A program made the translations under genes and the position numbers. DNA of 28,117 nt from positions 1-28,117 of the forward strand of contig CBFHIO010000009.1 in NCBI GenBank assembly GCA_965656035.1, in the 5' to 3' direction. The notes beneath the pieces are model-generated. The model searched no databases and had not been told where the DNA came from. It saw only the letters and a program-made list of their open reading frames with translations. Source of the DNA: SCGC-AAA076-P13 sp965656035 (GTDB lineage: Bacteria > Pseudomonadota > Gammaproteobacteria > Magnimaribacterales > D2472). This document shows, in pieces, positions 7,626 through 15,627 of this stretch (position 1 is its first letter; every line of letters starts with the position of its first letter).

Positions 7626-7898
7626 ATGCCAAGATCATTAAAAAAAGGACCATTCATAGACTTATCTCTTGAAAAAAAAGTAGAGGCTGCTTTGGCATCT
7701 AATGATAAAAGACCTATTAAAACATGGTCTAGAAGATCAATGATTAATCCGTCTATGGTCGGTTTAACTATTGCGGTTCACAACGGTAGACAACATGTAC
7801 CTGTTTATATCAATGAAGATATGGTTGGCCATAAACTTGGTGAATTTGCAATAACAAGAACATTTAAAATGCACTCTGGTGATAGGAAGGCTAAATAA
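7626..7898 (+). CDS. rpsS: Ribosomal protein uS19
   Basis: Small-subunit head protein that contacts uS13 and the A-site finger bridge. It has 90 residues (E. coli 92). It opens with MPRSLKKGPFID and has the typical TWSRRSMINPSMVGLTIAVHNGR block (about residues 33-55) and the tail HKLGEFAITRTF. Shine-Dalgarno AGGAAG lies inside the rplB C-terminus. The stop overlaps the rplV start by one base (TAATG). Confidence 0.97.
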   Translation: MPRSLKKGPFIDLSLEKKVEAALASNDKRPIKTWSRRSMINPSMVGLTIAVHNGRQHVPVYINEDMVGHKLGEFAITRTFKMHSGDRKAK

Positions 7899-8236
7899 TG
7901 GAAACAAGAGCTTATTTAAAAGGTACTAGATTATCACCACAAAAAGCTGGTCTAGTTGCAAATGCGATAAGAGGAAAATCTGTTCAAGATGCTATGGACT
8001 TTTTAAATTTTAATAAACAAAAAGGATCAGCAGTTATTAAAAAATTATTGGAATCTGCAATTGCTAATGCAGAACATAATAACAAGGCAGACGTAGATTT
8101 ATTATCAGTTAAATCAATAATTGTTAATCAAGGAATGAGACTAAAAAGAATGAAACCAAGAGCTAGAGGTAGAGCAGATAGAATTATCAAACCTACTTGC
8201 CATATTGAAATTATATTAGCTGAGGGAAATAAGTAA
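7898..8236 (+). CDS. rplV: Ribosomal protein uL22
   Basis: Large-subunit protein that forms part of the exit tunnel wall through its long beta-hairpin. It has 112 residues (E. coli 110). The start METRAYLKGTRLSPQKAGLVANAIRGK and the hairpin RLKRMKPRARGRADRI (about residues 80-97) are family hallmarks; changes in that hairpin give macrolide resistance in other bacteria, and no deletion is evident here. One-base overlaps on both sides (TAATG with rpsS and rpsC); AGGAAGG just upstream supplies a ribosome binding site. Confidence 0.97.
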   Translation: METRAYLKGTRLSPQKAGLVANAIRGKSVQDAMDFLNFNKQKGSAVIKKLLESAIANAEHNNKADVDLLSVKSIIVNQGMRLKRMKPRARGRADRIIKPTCHIEIILAEGNK

Positions 8237-8895
8237 TGGGACAAAAAGTACATCCAAATGGTTTTAGATTAGGAACATCTAAAAAACAAAATGCTAATTG
8301 GTATGCTAAAGGTAAAGATTTTTCTACCAACCTAATACAAGATTTAAAGGTTAGAGAGTATTTTAAGAAAAAGCTTAAAAACTCATCAATAAGCAGAATT
8401 GAACTTGAAAGATCTGCTGAAAATTTTGTTGTATCTATTTATACCTCAAGACCTGGAATTATCATTGGTAAACGAGGTGAAGAAATAGACAACCTAAAGA
8501 AAGTAGTTGAAAAAATAGTTCACAGGCCAGCACAAATTAATATCAAGGAAGTAAAAAAACCAGATTTAGACGCTCAAATTTTAGCCGAGGGTGTTGCTCA
8601 GCAGCTTGAAAAAAGAGTTATGTTTAGAAGAGCTATGAAAAGAACAGTCCAAAGTGCGCTTAGGCAAAGTGCTAAGGGTGTAAGAGTTGAAGTTTCTGGC
8701 AGATTAAATGGTGCTGAGATTGCTAGAACGGAATGGTATAGAGAAGGCAGGGTCCCTTTACATACCTTAAGAGCCGACATTGACTATGCAACAGCTGAAG
8801 CATTGACCACATACGGAATTATTGGTGTGAAAGTTTGGGTATTTAAAGGTGAAATTACTGAAGACCCATTTAAAACTGAAGTTGGAGTTAATTAA
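8236..8895 (+). CDS. rpsC: Ribosomal protein uS3
   Basis: Small-subunit protein at the mRNA entry channel, with helicase activity together with uS4 and uS5. It has 219 residues (E. coli 233, shorter only at the C-terminus). A type II KH domain is visible with its GxxG loop GKRG at residues 78-81 within RPGIIIGKRGEEID. The C-terminal domain has the conserved GRLNGAEIARTEWYREGRVP stretch and ends KTEVGVN. Overlaps rplV by one base; GAGGGA lies eight bases upstream of ATG. rplP follows after two bases. Confidence 0.98.
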   Translation: MGQKVHPNGFRLGTSKKQNANWYAKGKDFSTNLIQDLKVREYFKKKLKNSSISRIELERSAENFVVSIYTSRPGIIIGKRGEEIDNLKKVVEKIVHRPAQINIKEVKKPDLDAQILAEGVAQQLEKRVMFRRAMKRTVQSALRQSAKGVRVEVSGRLNGAEIARTEWYREGRVPLHTLRADIDYATAEALTTYGIIGVKVWVFKGEITEDPFKTEVGVN

Positions 8896-8897
8896 AC

Positions 8898-9308
8898 ATG
8901 TTACAACCAAAGCAAACAAAATTTAAAAAGATGCATAAAGGTCGTAACAGAGGCCTTGCTCAAAACGGCAATTCTGTTGCATTTGGAAGGTTTGGTCTTG
9001 TTGCATCTGATAGAGGAAGAATAACAGCTCGTCAGATTGAAGCTGCAAGAAGAGCCATGACAAGACATATTAAAAGGGGCGGAAATATTTGGATAAGAAT
9101 ATTCCCAGACAAGCCAATAACAAAGAAGCCTTTAGAGGTTCGTATGGGTAAAGGCAAGGGTAACGTTGAGTACTGGGTTGCACTTGTGCAGCCTGGAAAG
9201 GTTATGTTTGAAATGGCTGGAGTTGAAGAAGAATTAGCCAGAGAGGCATTTAAACTTGCATCTGCAAAATTGCCGATAAAAACACATTTTATAAGCAAGG
9301 ATGTCTAG
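8898..9308 (+). CDS. rplP: Ribosomal protein uL16
   Basis: Large-subunit protein beside the A site, important for tRNA accommodation. It has 136 residues, as in E. coli. It starts MLQPKQTKFKKMHKGRNRG and has RQIEAARRAMTRHIKRGG (45-62) and PLEVRMGKGKGNVEYWV (78-94). Arg82 is equivalent to the arginine hydroxylated in E. coli L16 (Arg81). The stop codon is directly followed by the rpmC ATG, without a spacer base. Confidence 0.98.
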   Translation: MLQPKQTKFKKMHKGRNRGLAQNGNSVAFGRFGLVASDRGRITARQIEAARRAMTRHIKRGGNIWIRIFPDKPITKKPLEVRMGKGKGNVEYWVALVQPGKVMFEMAGVEEELAREAFKLASAKLPIKTHFISKDV

Positions 9309-9515
9309 ATGAATAAAGAATTGTTAGAACTTAGAAAGAAAAATTTAGAGCAGCTTAATTCTGAACTTATTGCTACAAGACAAGAGCAGTTTAATTTAAG
9401 AATAAAGCATAAAACAGGCCAGCTAAACGAAACCAATCAGCTAAATGTTTCAAGAAAAAAAATTGCTAGGATTAAAACTTTAATGAATGAGTTAAAAACA
9501 GAGGATAGTAAATAA
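9309..9515 (+). CDS. rpmC: Ribosomal protein uL29
   Basis: Small helical large-subunit protein beside uL23 at the tunnel exit. It has 68 residues (E. coli 63). Begins with ELLELRKKNLEQLNSEL and has the typical QEQFNLRIKHKTGQLNETNQL centre; overall two charged alpha helices. AAGGA lies within the rplP C-terminus about six bases upstream. The stop overlaps the rpsQ start by one base. Confidence 0.95.
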   Translation: MNKELLELRKKNLEQLNSELIATRQEQFNLRIKHKTGQLNETNQLNVSRKKIARIKTLMNELKTEDSK

Positions 9516-9793
9516 TGAGTACAACTAATCCAAGAGTTCTATCAGGTGTTGTTACAAGTGATAAAGCTAATAAAACAATTACTGTAAAAGTTGAAAGAAA
9601 AGTTAAGCATCCTCTTTATGGAAAAGTTATGAAAAGAGCTACAAAAGTCCATGCACATGATGAAAATAATTCTGCATCAATAGGTGATGTTGTATCTGTA
9701 AAAGAGTGTAGACCAATTTCAAAAAACAAGACTTGGGTGCTTGTAGAAAACAATAAGCCAACTAAAGAAACAAAATCTGAGGAGATTGAGTAA
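9515..9793 (+). CDS. rpsQ: Ribosomal protein uS17
   Basis: Small-subunit OB-fold protein that binds 16S rRNA early in assembly. It has 92 residues (E. coli 84). Core motifs: LSGVVTSDKANKTITVKVER (about residues 9-28), HPLYGKVMKRATKVHAHDE and the IGDVVSVKECRPISKNKTW block. The length excess is a charged C-terminal tail (NKPTKETKSEEIE), which has no counterpart in E. coli. One-base overlaps with rpmC and rplN. Confidence 0.97.
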   Translation: MSTTNPRVLSGVVTSDKANKTITVKVERKVKHPLYGKVMKRATKVHAHDENNSASIGDVVSVKECRPISKNKTWVLVENNKPTKETKSEEIE

Positions 9794-10161
9794 TGATTCA
9801 GATGCAATCGCTTTTAAAAATTGCTGATAACAGCGGAGCAAGAAGTGTTATGTGTATAAAGGTCTTAGGTGGGTCTAAGAGAAGATATGCAAATATCGGC
9901 GATATTATTAAAGTTGCTGTTAGAGAGGCTATACCAACTGGAAAAGTTAAAAAAGGTCAAGTAGTAGATGCATTAATAGTAAGAACAAAAAAAGGTGTAA
10001 GACGAAGAGATGGATCTCTGATTAAATTTGATGAAAATGCAGCTGTACTAATCAATAATCAAAAAGCTCCTATAGGAACTCGTGTATTTGGACCAGTAAC
10101 AAGAGAGCTTAGAGATGGCAAACACATGAAAATATTATCGTTAGCACCGGAGGTTCTCTAA
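9793..10161 (+). CDS. rplN: Ribosomal protein uL14
   Basis: Large-subunit beta-barrel protein at the subunit interface, and docking site of RsfS. It has 122 residues (E. coli 123). It starts MIQMQSLLKIADNSGARSVMCIKVLGG and has RTKKGVRRRDGSLIKFDENA and GTRVFGPVTRELR, all family hallmarks. In E. coli this gene opens the separate spc operon. Here its ATG overlaps the rpsQ stop and no promoter room exists, so S10 and spc are continuous. GGAG in the rpsQ end serves as ribosome binding site. Confidence 0.98.
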   Translation: MIQMQSLLKIADNSGARSVMCIKVLGGSKRRYANIGDIIKVAVREAIPTGKVKKGQVVDALIVRTKKGVRRRDGSLIKFDENAAVLINNQKAPIGTRVFGPVTRELRDGKHMKILSLAPEVL

Positions 10162-10163
10162 AA

Positions 10164-10490
10164 ATGATTACTCCAACTAAATTGAGAACTGGTGATGAGG
10201 TTATTGTTGTTGCAGGAAAAGACCTAGGGAAAAAGGGAACCTTAAGAAAAATTTTAAAGTCCAAAAATAAGGGGATTGTAACTGGAATTAATATGGTCAA
10301 AAAACACACAAAACCTAATCCTGAGATGGGTGTTACAGGTGGTGTGGTTGAACAAGAGGCTGCTATAGCACTTTCTAATTTAGCAATATGGAATCCAAGC
10401 AAAAAATCAAAAGATAAGATTTCTTATTCAACCAACAAAGATGGTAAAAAAATAAGATTATTTAAGTCTGATAGTAAAGAGATAAAGTAA
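10164..10490 (+). CDS. rplX: Ribosomal protein uL24
   Basis: Large-subunit assembly initiator, with a KOW domain. It has 108 residues (E. coli 104). The KOW motif is TGDEVIVVAGKDLGKKGTL (about residues 9-27), followed by VTGINMVKKHTKPNPEMG. It has the best Shine-Dalgarno in the run, GGAGG at 10149-10153, ten bases before ATG. Its stop directly abuts the rplE ATG. Confidence 0.96.
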   Translation: MITPTKLRTGDEVIVVAGKDLGKKGTLRKILKSKNKGIVTGINMVKKHTKPNPEMGVTGGVVEQEAAIALSNLAIWNPSKKSKDKISYSTNKDGKKIRLFKSDSKEIK

Positions 10491-11030
10491 ATGTCAAATT
10501 TAAGAGAAAAATACAACACCGAGCTTAAATCTGTTCTTCAAGAGAAATTAGGCATTAAGAATGTTATGGCTGTTCCAAAGCTTACAAAAGTTGTTATTAA
10601 TATGGGCGTTGGCGAGGCTGCTAATGATAAGAAGCATTTAGAGTCAGCTGTTCAGAACCTAACAGCTATAGCTGGTCAAAAACCAGTCATCACCAAAGCC
10701 AGAAAATCAGTTGCTAGCTTTAAGATCAGAGAAGGTTGGCCTCTTGGATGCAAAGTCACACTACGTGGCGAAAAAATGTATGAATTTATGGAAAGGTTAA
10801 TAAATATTGCAATTCCTAGAGAAAGAGATTTTAGAGGTATGAATCCTAAATCTTTTGATGGACAGGGAAACTATAATTTTGGAATTAAAGAACAAATAAT
10901 TTTTCCAGAAATTAAGTTTGATAATGTAGATACTATCAGAGGTATGGACGTTTGTATTAATACCTCTGCATCAGATAAAGAAGGCGCTAAAGCTTTATTA
11001 GAAGTTTTAGAGTTTCCATTTAAAAAATAG
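10491..11030 (+). CDS. rplE: Ribosomal protein uL5
   Basis: Large-subunit protein of the central protuberance that binds 5S rRNA and contacts P-site tRNA and uS13. It has 179 residues, as in E. coli. Family blocks: KLTKVVINMGVGEA (about residues 30-43), GQKPVITKARKSVASFKIR (about 62-80), ERLINIAIPRERDFRG and the conserved end with FPFKK. Starts immediately after the rplX stop; ten bases separate it from rpsN. Confidence 0.98.
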   Translation: MSNLREKYNTELKSVLQEKLGIKNVMAVPKLTKVVINMGVGEAANDKKHLESAVQNLTAIAGQKPVITKARKSVASFKIREGWPLGCKVTLRGEKMYEFMERLINIAIPRERDFRGMNPKSFDGQGNYNFGIKEQIIFPEIKFDNVDTIRGMDVCINTSASDKEGAKALLEVLEFPFKK

Positions 11031-11040
11031 GTAAAAAAGT

Positions 11041-11346
11041 ATGGCAAAGAAATCAATGATAGCTAGAGAGCATAAAAGAATAAAAATGGTTGCAAAGTAT
11101 GCTGAAAAAAGAACTGCTTTAAAAGCAATTATGAATGATCAAAATGCTAGTAGCGAAGAAAGATATGAAGCTTCTATAAAGTTTCAAAAACTTCCTAGAA
11201 ATTCTAGTCCATCAAGAGTTGTTAGAAGATGTCAGGTTACTGGTAGACCCCATGCTGTCTATAGAAAATTTGGTTTAAGTAGAATCAAATTAAGAGAGGC
11301 TGCTATGAGGGGAGATATTCCAGGTTTAGTTAAATCAAGTTGGTAA
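11041..11346 (+). CDS. rpsN: Ribosomal protein uS14, zinc-free form
   Basis: Small-subunit head protein. It has 101 residues, the long form typical of gammaproteobacteria. The zinc-type CXXC pairs are absent; the sequence reads VVRRCQVTGRPHAVYRKFGLSR with a single cysteine, so it is the C- paralogue. C-terminal block RIKLREAAMRGDIPGLVKSSW is diagnostic. Ten bases after rplE and four before rpsH; no strong Shine-Dalgarno. Confidence 0.97.
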   Translation: MAKKSMIAREHKRIKMVAKYAEKRTALKAIMNDQNASSEERYEASIKFQKLPRNSSPSRVVRRCQVTGRPHAVYRKFGLSRIKLREAAMRGDIPGLVKSSW

Positions 11347-11350
11347 TAAT

Positions 11351-11746
11351 ATGAGTTTTCAAGATCCTATAGCAGATTGTTTAACAAGAATTCGTAATGG
11401 CTTAATGCGAGGAAAAGTAGATGTGGACGTTCCATATTCAAAACTAAAGCATGAGCTAGTTAATGTATTGGTAACAGAAGGTTATATTAAAAGCTGTAGT
11501 AAAGATGAAATTGATGGGAAACCATCTTTAAAAGTAGTTCTCAAATACCATAACTCTTCTCCGGTTATTAAAACTCTTAAAAGAATAAGCAAACCAAGTC
11601 TTCGTAAGTATTCTGCTTCTAGTGAGCTTAAGTCAGTAAAAAATGGTTTAGGTTCATATATTGTTTCAACTAACCAAGGTCTTATGACTGATGCAGAAGC
11701 AAAGTCCAAGAATGTTGGTGGTGAAATCCTTTGTGAGGTATTTTAA
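11351..11746 (+). CDS. rpsH: Ribosomal protein uS8
   Basis: Small-subunit central-domain protein and, in E. coli, the translational repressor of the spc operon. It has 131 residues (E. coli 130). N-terminal MSFQDPIADCLTRIRNG and C-terminal GLMTDAEAKSKNVGGEILCEVF match the family. It is flanked by four bases to rpsN and two to rplF, and no clear Shine-Dalgarno precedes it. The E. coli S8 operator lies near the start of rplE; I could not identify a comparable structure by eye. Confidence 0.97.
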   Translation: MSFQDPIADCLTRIRNGLMRGKVDVDVPYSKLKHELVNVLVTEGYIKSCSKDEIDGKPSLKVVLKYHNSSPVIKTLKRISKPSLRKYSASSELKSVKNGLGSYIVSTNQGLMTDAEAKSKNVGGEILCEVF

Positions 11747-11748
11747 TA

Positions 11749-12291
11749 ATGTCTAGAGTAGCAAAAAATCCAATCGAAATAATTGATGGTGTTACTGTAA
11801 GTGTTAATGATGGGTCAATAGATGTAAAAGGTAAGGTTGGTGAATTACAATTTGATCTTCCTGAGACCGTGTCACTAGAGATCGCTGATAATGTAATAAC
11901 TGTCAAATACGATGAGAATAATCAACAATCAGTTGCCTTAGCAGGTACAACAAGAGCACTTGTGAATAATATGATTATTGGTGTATCTCAGGGTTTTGAA
12001 AAAAAACTTGAATTAAAAGGTGTTGGATATAGAGCAAAGGCATCTGGAAAACTTCTTGAACTAACGCTTGGTTTTTCTCACCCTGTTAAATATCAACTTC
12101 CTGATGAGGTTCAAGTTGAGACTCCATCTCAAACAGAAGTTGTTTTAAAGAGCCACAATAAGCAAATATTAGGTCAAGCTGCTGCTGAGATTAGAGCCTT
12201 TAGACCACCAGAGCCATATAAAGGTAAGGGTGTAAGGTACTCTGATGAAAATGTCAGAAGAAAAGAAGCTAAAAAAGCTGCTGGAGCGTAA
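11749..12291 (+). CDS. rplF: Ribosomal protein uL6
   Basis: Large-subunit protein near the sarcin-ricin loop, made of two related alpha/beta domains. It has 180 residues (E. coli 177). It starts MSRVAKNPIEIIDGV and has GTTRALVNNMIIGVSQGFEKKLELKGVGYRA split over the domain joint, then the RNA-binding tail FRPPEPYKGKGVRYSDENV. GAGG lies in the rpsH end 11 bases upstream. One base separates its stop from the rplR start. Confidence 0.98.
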   Translation: MSRVAKNPIEIIDGVTVSVNDGSIDVKGKVGELQFDLPETVSLEIADNVITVKYDENNQQSVALAGTTRALVNNMIIGVSQGFEKKLELKGVGYRAKASGKLLELTLGFSHPVKYQLPDEVQVETPSQTEVVLKSHNKQILGQAAAEIRAFRPPEPYKGKGVRYSDENVRRKEAKKAAGA

Positions 12292-12292
12292 A

Positions 12293-12640
12293 ATGAGTAT
12301 TAAAAATACATCTAGATTAAGAAGAGCTAAAAAAACTCGAATGAACATAAAGAGTCAAGAGACTCCAAGATTAAGTGTTTATAGATCATCTAAGCATTTC
12401 TATGCACAGATCTTTGATAGCTTAGGTACAACTGTTATTGCATCTGCATCAACAGTTGAAAAAGACATGGAAAAAGAAACAAATAACGTTGCTGGTGCTG
12501 AAGCTGTTGGTAAGAAGGTTGCTGAAAGAGCAATTGAAAATGGAGTGAAAAAAGTTGTTTTTGATAGATCTGGGTATAAATATCATGGCCGAATAAAAGC
12601 TTTAGCTGATTCTGCTAGACAAGCTGGACTGGAGTTTTAA
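12293..12640 (+). CDS. rplR: Ribosomal protein uL18
   Basis: Large-subunit protein that carries 5S rRNA together with uL5 and uL25. With the start at 12293 it has 115 residues (E. coli 117). An in-frame ATG exists at 12245 within rplF, but 12293 is chosen because the family begins at this MSIKNTSRLRRA segment and GGAG (12283-12286) lies six bases upstream. Conserved parts are PRLSVYRSSKHFYAQI and the C-terminal DRSGYKYHGRIKALADSARQAGLEF. Confidence 0.96.
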   Translation: MSIKNTSRLRRAKKTRMNIKSQETPRLSVYRSSKHFYAQIFDSLGTTVIASASTVEKDMEKETNNVAGAEAVGKKVAERAIENGVKKVVFDRSGYKYHGRIKALADSARQAGLEF

Positions 12641-12647
12641 TTAAATT

Positions 12648-13157
12648 ATGAAAGATAACAATGTAGCAAACAATCAACAAGTTGATGCTCTTGAAGAAAA
12701 GTTAGTAGAAGTTAATAGAGTAGCTAAGGTTGTAAAAGGTGGAAGAATTTTTGGATTTACAGCTCTTACAGTTGTTGGCGATGGAAACGGAAGAGTTGGT
12801 TTTGGAAGAGGTAAGGCTAAAGAAGTACCAATTGCAATTCAAAAAGCTATGGAAAATGCTAGAAGGAGCATGGTAGAAGTTGATTTAAACAATACAACTT
12901 TGTGGTATCCAGTTAAAGCCAAACATGGTTCTGCAAATGTATACATGCAACCAGCCTCTGAGGGTACTGGAATCATCGCTGGTGGAGCTATGAGAGCAGT
13001 TTTAGAGTTAGCCGGGGTTCAAAACGTACTAGCTAAATGCTATGGATCAACTAATCCAGTTAATGTTGTTAGAGCAACTATAAATGCATTAAGTTCAATG
13101 GAATCTCCTGAAACAGTTTCTGCAAGAAGAGGCAAAAAAGTAGAGCAAGCATCATGA
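12648..13157 (+). CDS. rpsE: Ribosomal protein uS5
   Basis: Small-subunit protein that helps control accuracy and mRNA unwinding. It has 169 residues (E. coli 167). Seen: EKLVEVNRVAKVVKGGR (about residues 16-32), the loop GRIFGFTALTVVGDGNGRVGFG, and TGIIAGGAMRAVLELAGVQNVLAK, the dsRBD-like and C-terminal parts. The GGR loop is of the spectinomycin-sensitive type. Seven bases after rplR, with GGAG at a long spacing. The stop overlaps rpmD by ATGA. Confidence 0.97.
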   Translation: MKDNNVANNQQVDALEEKLVEVNRVAKVVKGGRIFGFTALTVVGDGNGRVGFGRGKAKEVPIAIQKAMENARRSMVEVDLNNTTLWYPVKAKHGSANVYMQPASEGTGIIAGGAMRAVLELAGVQNVLAKCYGSTNPVNVVRATINALSSMESPETVSARRGKKVEQAS

Positions 13158-13342
13158 GCAAAGAAAAAACAATGACTATTAAGCTTGTTAAAAGTGGTAT
13201 AGGTAGAATGAAAAAACATAAATTATGTATCAAAGGTCTAGGTTTTAAAAAACTAAATCAAACTGTTACAGTTTTAGATACTCCAAGTAATCGTGGTTTA
13301 GTTAATAAAATCGCTGACATGGTTGAAATTCAGGAAAGTTAA
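13154..13342 (+). CDS. rpmD: Ribosomal protein uL30
   Basis: Small large-subunit protein, 62 residues (E. coli 59). It has the family core IKLVKSGIGRMKKHKLCIKG (9-28), GLGFKKLNQTVTVLDTPSNRGLV, and a final beta strand. The first ATG overlaps the rpsE stop by four bases (ATGA). A second in-frame ATG six codons later would give MTIKLV, closer to the E. coli start, so the N-terminus is slightly uncertain. Coupled to rpsE. Confidence 0.95.
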   Translation: MSKEKTMTIKLVKSGIGRMKKHKLCIKGLGFKKLNQTVTVLDTPSNRGLVNKIADMVEIQES

Positions 13343-13345
13343 AAA

Positions 13346-13843
13346 ATGAGTGATAGCGAATCAAATACAATGTCTTTAAATACTTTATCTAACAAAGGTA
13401 CTGCTCAGAATAGAAAAAGAGTAGGACGAGGCATGGGTTCTGGAACAGGTAAGACAGCTGGTAGAGGCCATAAAGGGCAGAAATCTAGATCCGGTGGGGG
13501 TGTAAGACTTGGTTTTGAAGGTGGGCAAATGCCTTTACAAATGAGACTACCAAAATTTGGTTTTTCATCAAGAAAAAATAACTATTTGAAAGAAGTTAAT
13601 ATTAAAAATTTAAATGGAATGGATGTTGTTAGTTTAGCAACACTCAAAGAAAGCAAAATAATCCCTAACTCTGTAAAGAAAGTGAAAATATTTGGAACTT
13701 TTGATCTTGATTCAAAATTAAATGTTGAGGGAATCAAGGTTACCAAAGGTGCTAGAGCATCCATTGAAAAGGCAGGCGGTACTGTCTCTGAAGTAGAGCA
13801 AAATGTTAAAACAAAAGATTCTAAAAAGGATTCTGAAAAGTAA
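13346..13843 (+). CDS. rplO: Ribosomal protein uL15
   Basis: Large-subunit late assembly protein, 165 residues against 144 in E. coli. The core starts at residue 9 (MSLNTLSNKG) and contains RVGRGMGSGTGKTAGRGHKG and GGGVRLGFEGGQMPLQMRLPKFGF. The start at 13346 is preferred over Met9 because AGGAAAG (13332-13338) lies seven bases upstream, while Met9 has none. The result is a short acidic N-terminal extension. The C-terminus has a charged, lysine/serine-rich tail (KTKDSKKDSEK). Stop directly abuts the secY ATG. Confidence 0.96.
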   Translation: MSDSESNTMSLNTLSNKGTAQNRKRVGRGMGSGTGKTAGRGHKGQKSRSGGGVRLGFEGGQMPLQMRLPKFGFSSRKNNYLKEVNIKNLNGMDVVSLATLKESKIIPNSVKKVKIFGTFDLDSKLNVEGIKVTKGARASIEKAGGTVSEVEQNVKTKDSKKDSEK

Positions 13844-15145
13844 ATGAATGATCAGGCTAAAGGAATGAGCGATCTTTGGAAAAGGCTTCGCTTTGTATTC
13901 GTTGCAATTCTTGTTTATAGAATTGGAACTCATATACCTATTCCTGGAATAGATCCTGATAGACTTGCAGCTTTGTTTGATCAAAATCAAGGAACGATAA
14001 TTGAAATGTTCAACTTGTTCTCTGGTGGTGCGCTTGAAAGAATGAGCATTTTTGCACTTAATGTTGTTCCTTATATTTCGTCTGCCATTATTATGCAGTT
14101 GTTTTCTAACTCAATTCCTTACCTACAAGAGTTAAAAAAAGATGGACAAGCTGGAAGAAATACAATAACTCAGTACACAAGATATGGAACTGCAGTTCTT
14201 GCATTTATTCAGGCATCAGCATTAGCAGTTACTCTTTCCGCCAGTGGTTTAGCATATACACCAGGTCCATCATTTTTTGTATCAGCAGTATTTTCTGTTG
14301 TAGCAGGAACTATGTTCTTAATGTGGCTTGGTGAACAGGTATCAGAGAGAGGAATCGGTAACGGTATCTCAATTATTATTGCTACAAGTATTTTAACTGG
14401 TATCCCTGGTGCTATAGGACAAGCACTTGAGCAATCAAGGCAGGGTGACATTAGTGTATTGCTATTGATAGCAATAGGTCTCTTATCAATGGCTGTTATT
14501 GCTGTAGTTGTATTTATTGAAAGAGGGCAAAGAAGGATAACTGTGAATTATGCTCAAAGACAACAAGGAAGAAAGCTTATGCAGGCCCAGACAAGCCATC
14601 TTCCTTTTAAGGTAAATATGGCTGGGGTTATTCCTGCAATTTTTGCTAGCACTTTTTTGCTGTTTCCTGCCTCTTTATCTACATGGTTTGGACAAAGCGA
14701 ATCATTTAGTTTTCTTCAAAGCTTTTCATTGGCATTAAATCCAGGACAGCCTTTATACATTCTCGTTTTTGCGGGGTTAATTATAAGTTTCTGTTTTATA
14801 TGGCTTGCTTTAACCTTCAATACAAGAGAAGTGTCCGATAATCTAAAACGTTCTGGCGCATATATAGCTGGCATTAGACCAGGTGAGCAAACTGCAAATT
14901 ATATAGACTCAGTCCTTTCAAGATTAACAGTTTTTGGAGCAATCTATTTAACATTAATATGCTTACTACCCTTGGCATTAATTAATTTTGCAGGAATTTC
15001 ACCAACTATTTCTGTTGGAGGAACATCCGTTTTAATTATAGTAGTTGTCTTAATGGATTTTATGGCTCAAGTGCAGTCACATATGATGTCATCACAATAT
15101 GCATCGCTAATGAAAAAAGCAAATTTAAAAAATTATAAAAGGTAA
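13844..15145 (+). CDS. secY: Protein translocase subunit SecY
   Basis: Channel subunit of the SecYEG inner-membrane translocon. It has 433 residues (E. coli 443), with ten predicted membrane segments; the first starts near residue 17 (FVFVAILVYRIGTHIPIPGID). The plug/TM2a region (FSGGALERMSIFALNVVPYI), the cytoplasmic loop EQVSERGIGNGISIIIATSI and the loop GGFRP-like segment AYIAGIRPGEQTANYID between TM8 and TM9 are clear. Starts right after the rplO stop and is followed by one base, then rpmJ. Its place in the spc set is conserved. Confidence 0.98.
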   Translation: MNDQAKGMSDLWKRLRFVFVAILVYRIGTHIPIPGIDPDRLAALFDQNQGTIIEMFNLFSGGALERMSIFALNVVPYISSAIIMQLFSNSIPYLQELKKDGQAGRNTITQYTRYGTAVLAFIQASALAVTLSASGLAYTPGPSFFVSAVFSVVAGTMFLMWLGEQVSERGIGNGISIIIATSILTGIPGAIGQALEQSRQGDISVLLLIAIGLLSMAVIAVVVFIERGQRRITVNYAQRQQGRKLMQAQTSHLPFKVNMAGVIPAIFASTFLLFPASLSTWFGQSESFSFLQSFSLALNPGQPLYILVFAGLIISFCFIWLALTFNTREVSDNLKRSGAYIAGIRPGEQTANYIDSVLSRLTVFGAIYLTLICLLPLALINFAGISPTISVGGTSVLIIVVVLMDFMAQVQSHMMSSQYASLMKKANLKNYKR

Positions 15146-15146
15146 T

Positions 15147-15263
15147 ATGAAAGTTAAAGCATCAGTAAAAAAAATATGCAGAAATTGCAAAATTGTAAGA
15201 CGAAATGGTGTCTTATTTGTAATCTGTAAAACAGACCAAAAACACAAGCAGAGGCAAGGTTAA
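15147..15263 (+). CDS. rpmJ: Ribosomal protein bL36, zinc-binding form
   Basis: A 38-codon gene between secY and rpsM, easily overlooked because of its size. The translation begins MKVKASVKKICRNCK and ends TDQKHKQRQG. The zinc ligands are complete: Cys11, Cys14, Cys27 and His33 (CxxC-x12-C-x5-H). That makes it the zinc-type L36 found in this position in most bacteria. One base after the secY stop; three bases before the rpsM start. Confidence 0.97.
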   Translation: MKVKASVKKICRNCKIVRRNGVLFVICKTDQKHKQRQG

Positions 15264-15266
15264 TTT

Positions 15267-15623
15267 ATGGCTAGAATCGCAGGAGTAAATGTCCCAGAAA
15301 ATAAACATGTTGAGATATCACTCACACATATCTTTGGAATTGGAAGGAAGACGGCGCAAAATATTTGTACTGAGCTAAAAATTGACTACACGAGGAAAAT
15401 TTCTGATTTATCAGAAGAAGAAATAGAAAGTCTAAGATCTGCCATTGGCAATATTGTTGTTGAAGGTGATTTAAGAAGAAATATAAGCACAAATATAAAA
15501 AGATTGATGGACTTAGGAAGTTATAGAGGGATACGACACAGAAGGAAGCTGCCTACAAGAGGTCAAAATACAAAAAATAATGCAAGAACAAGAAAAGGCC
15601 CTAAAAAGCCAATGAGAGGTTAG
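15267..15623 (+). CDS. rpsM: Ribosomal protein uS13
   Basis: Small-subunit head protein that contacts P-site tRNA and bridges to uL5. It has 118 residues, as in E. coli. It starts MARIAGVNVPENKHVEISLTHIFGIGRKTA, has the helix-hairpin-helix-like GIGRKTA, and ends in the basic GYR-type tail GQNTKNNARTRKGPKKP. In E. coli it opens the alpha operon with a uS4-binding pseudoknot leader. Here only three bases separate it from rpmJ, so that leader could only lie within rpmJ coding sequence. Confidence 0.97.
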   Translation: MARIAGVNVPENKHVEISLTHIFGIGRKTAQNICTELKIDYTRKISDLSEEEIESLRSAIGNIVVEGDLRRNISTNIKRLMDLGSYRGIRHRRKLPTRGQNTKNNARTRKGPKKPMRG

Positions 15624-15627
15624 ATAT

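Noticed and set aside
12245..12292. Longer N-terminus for rplR starting within rplF
   Set aside because: The family start is at 12293, with GGAG six bases upstream; the added residues are rplF codons in another frame.
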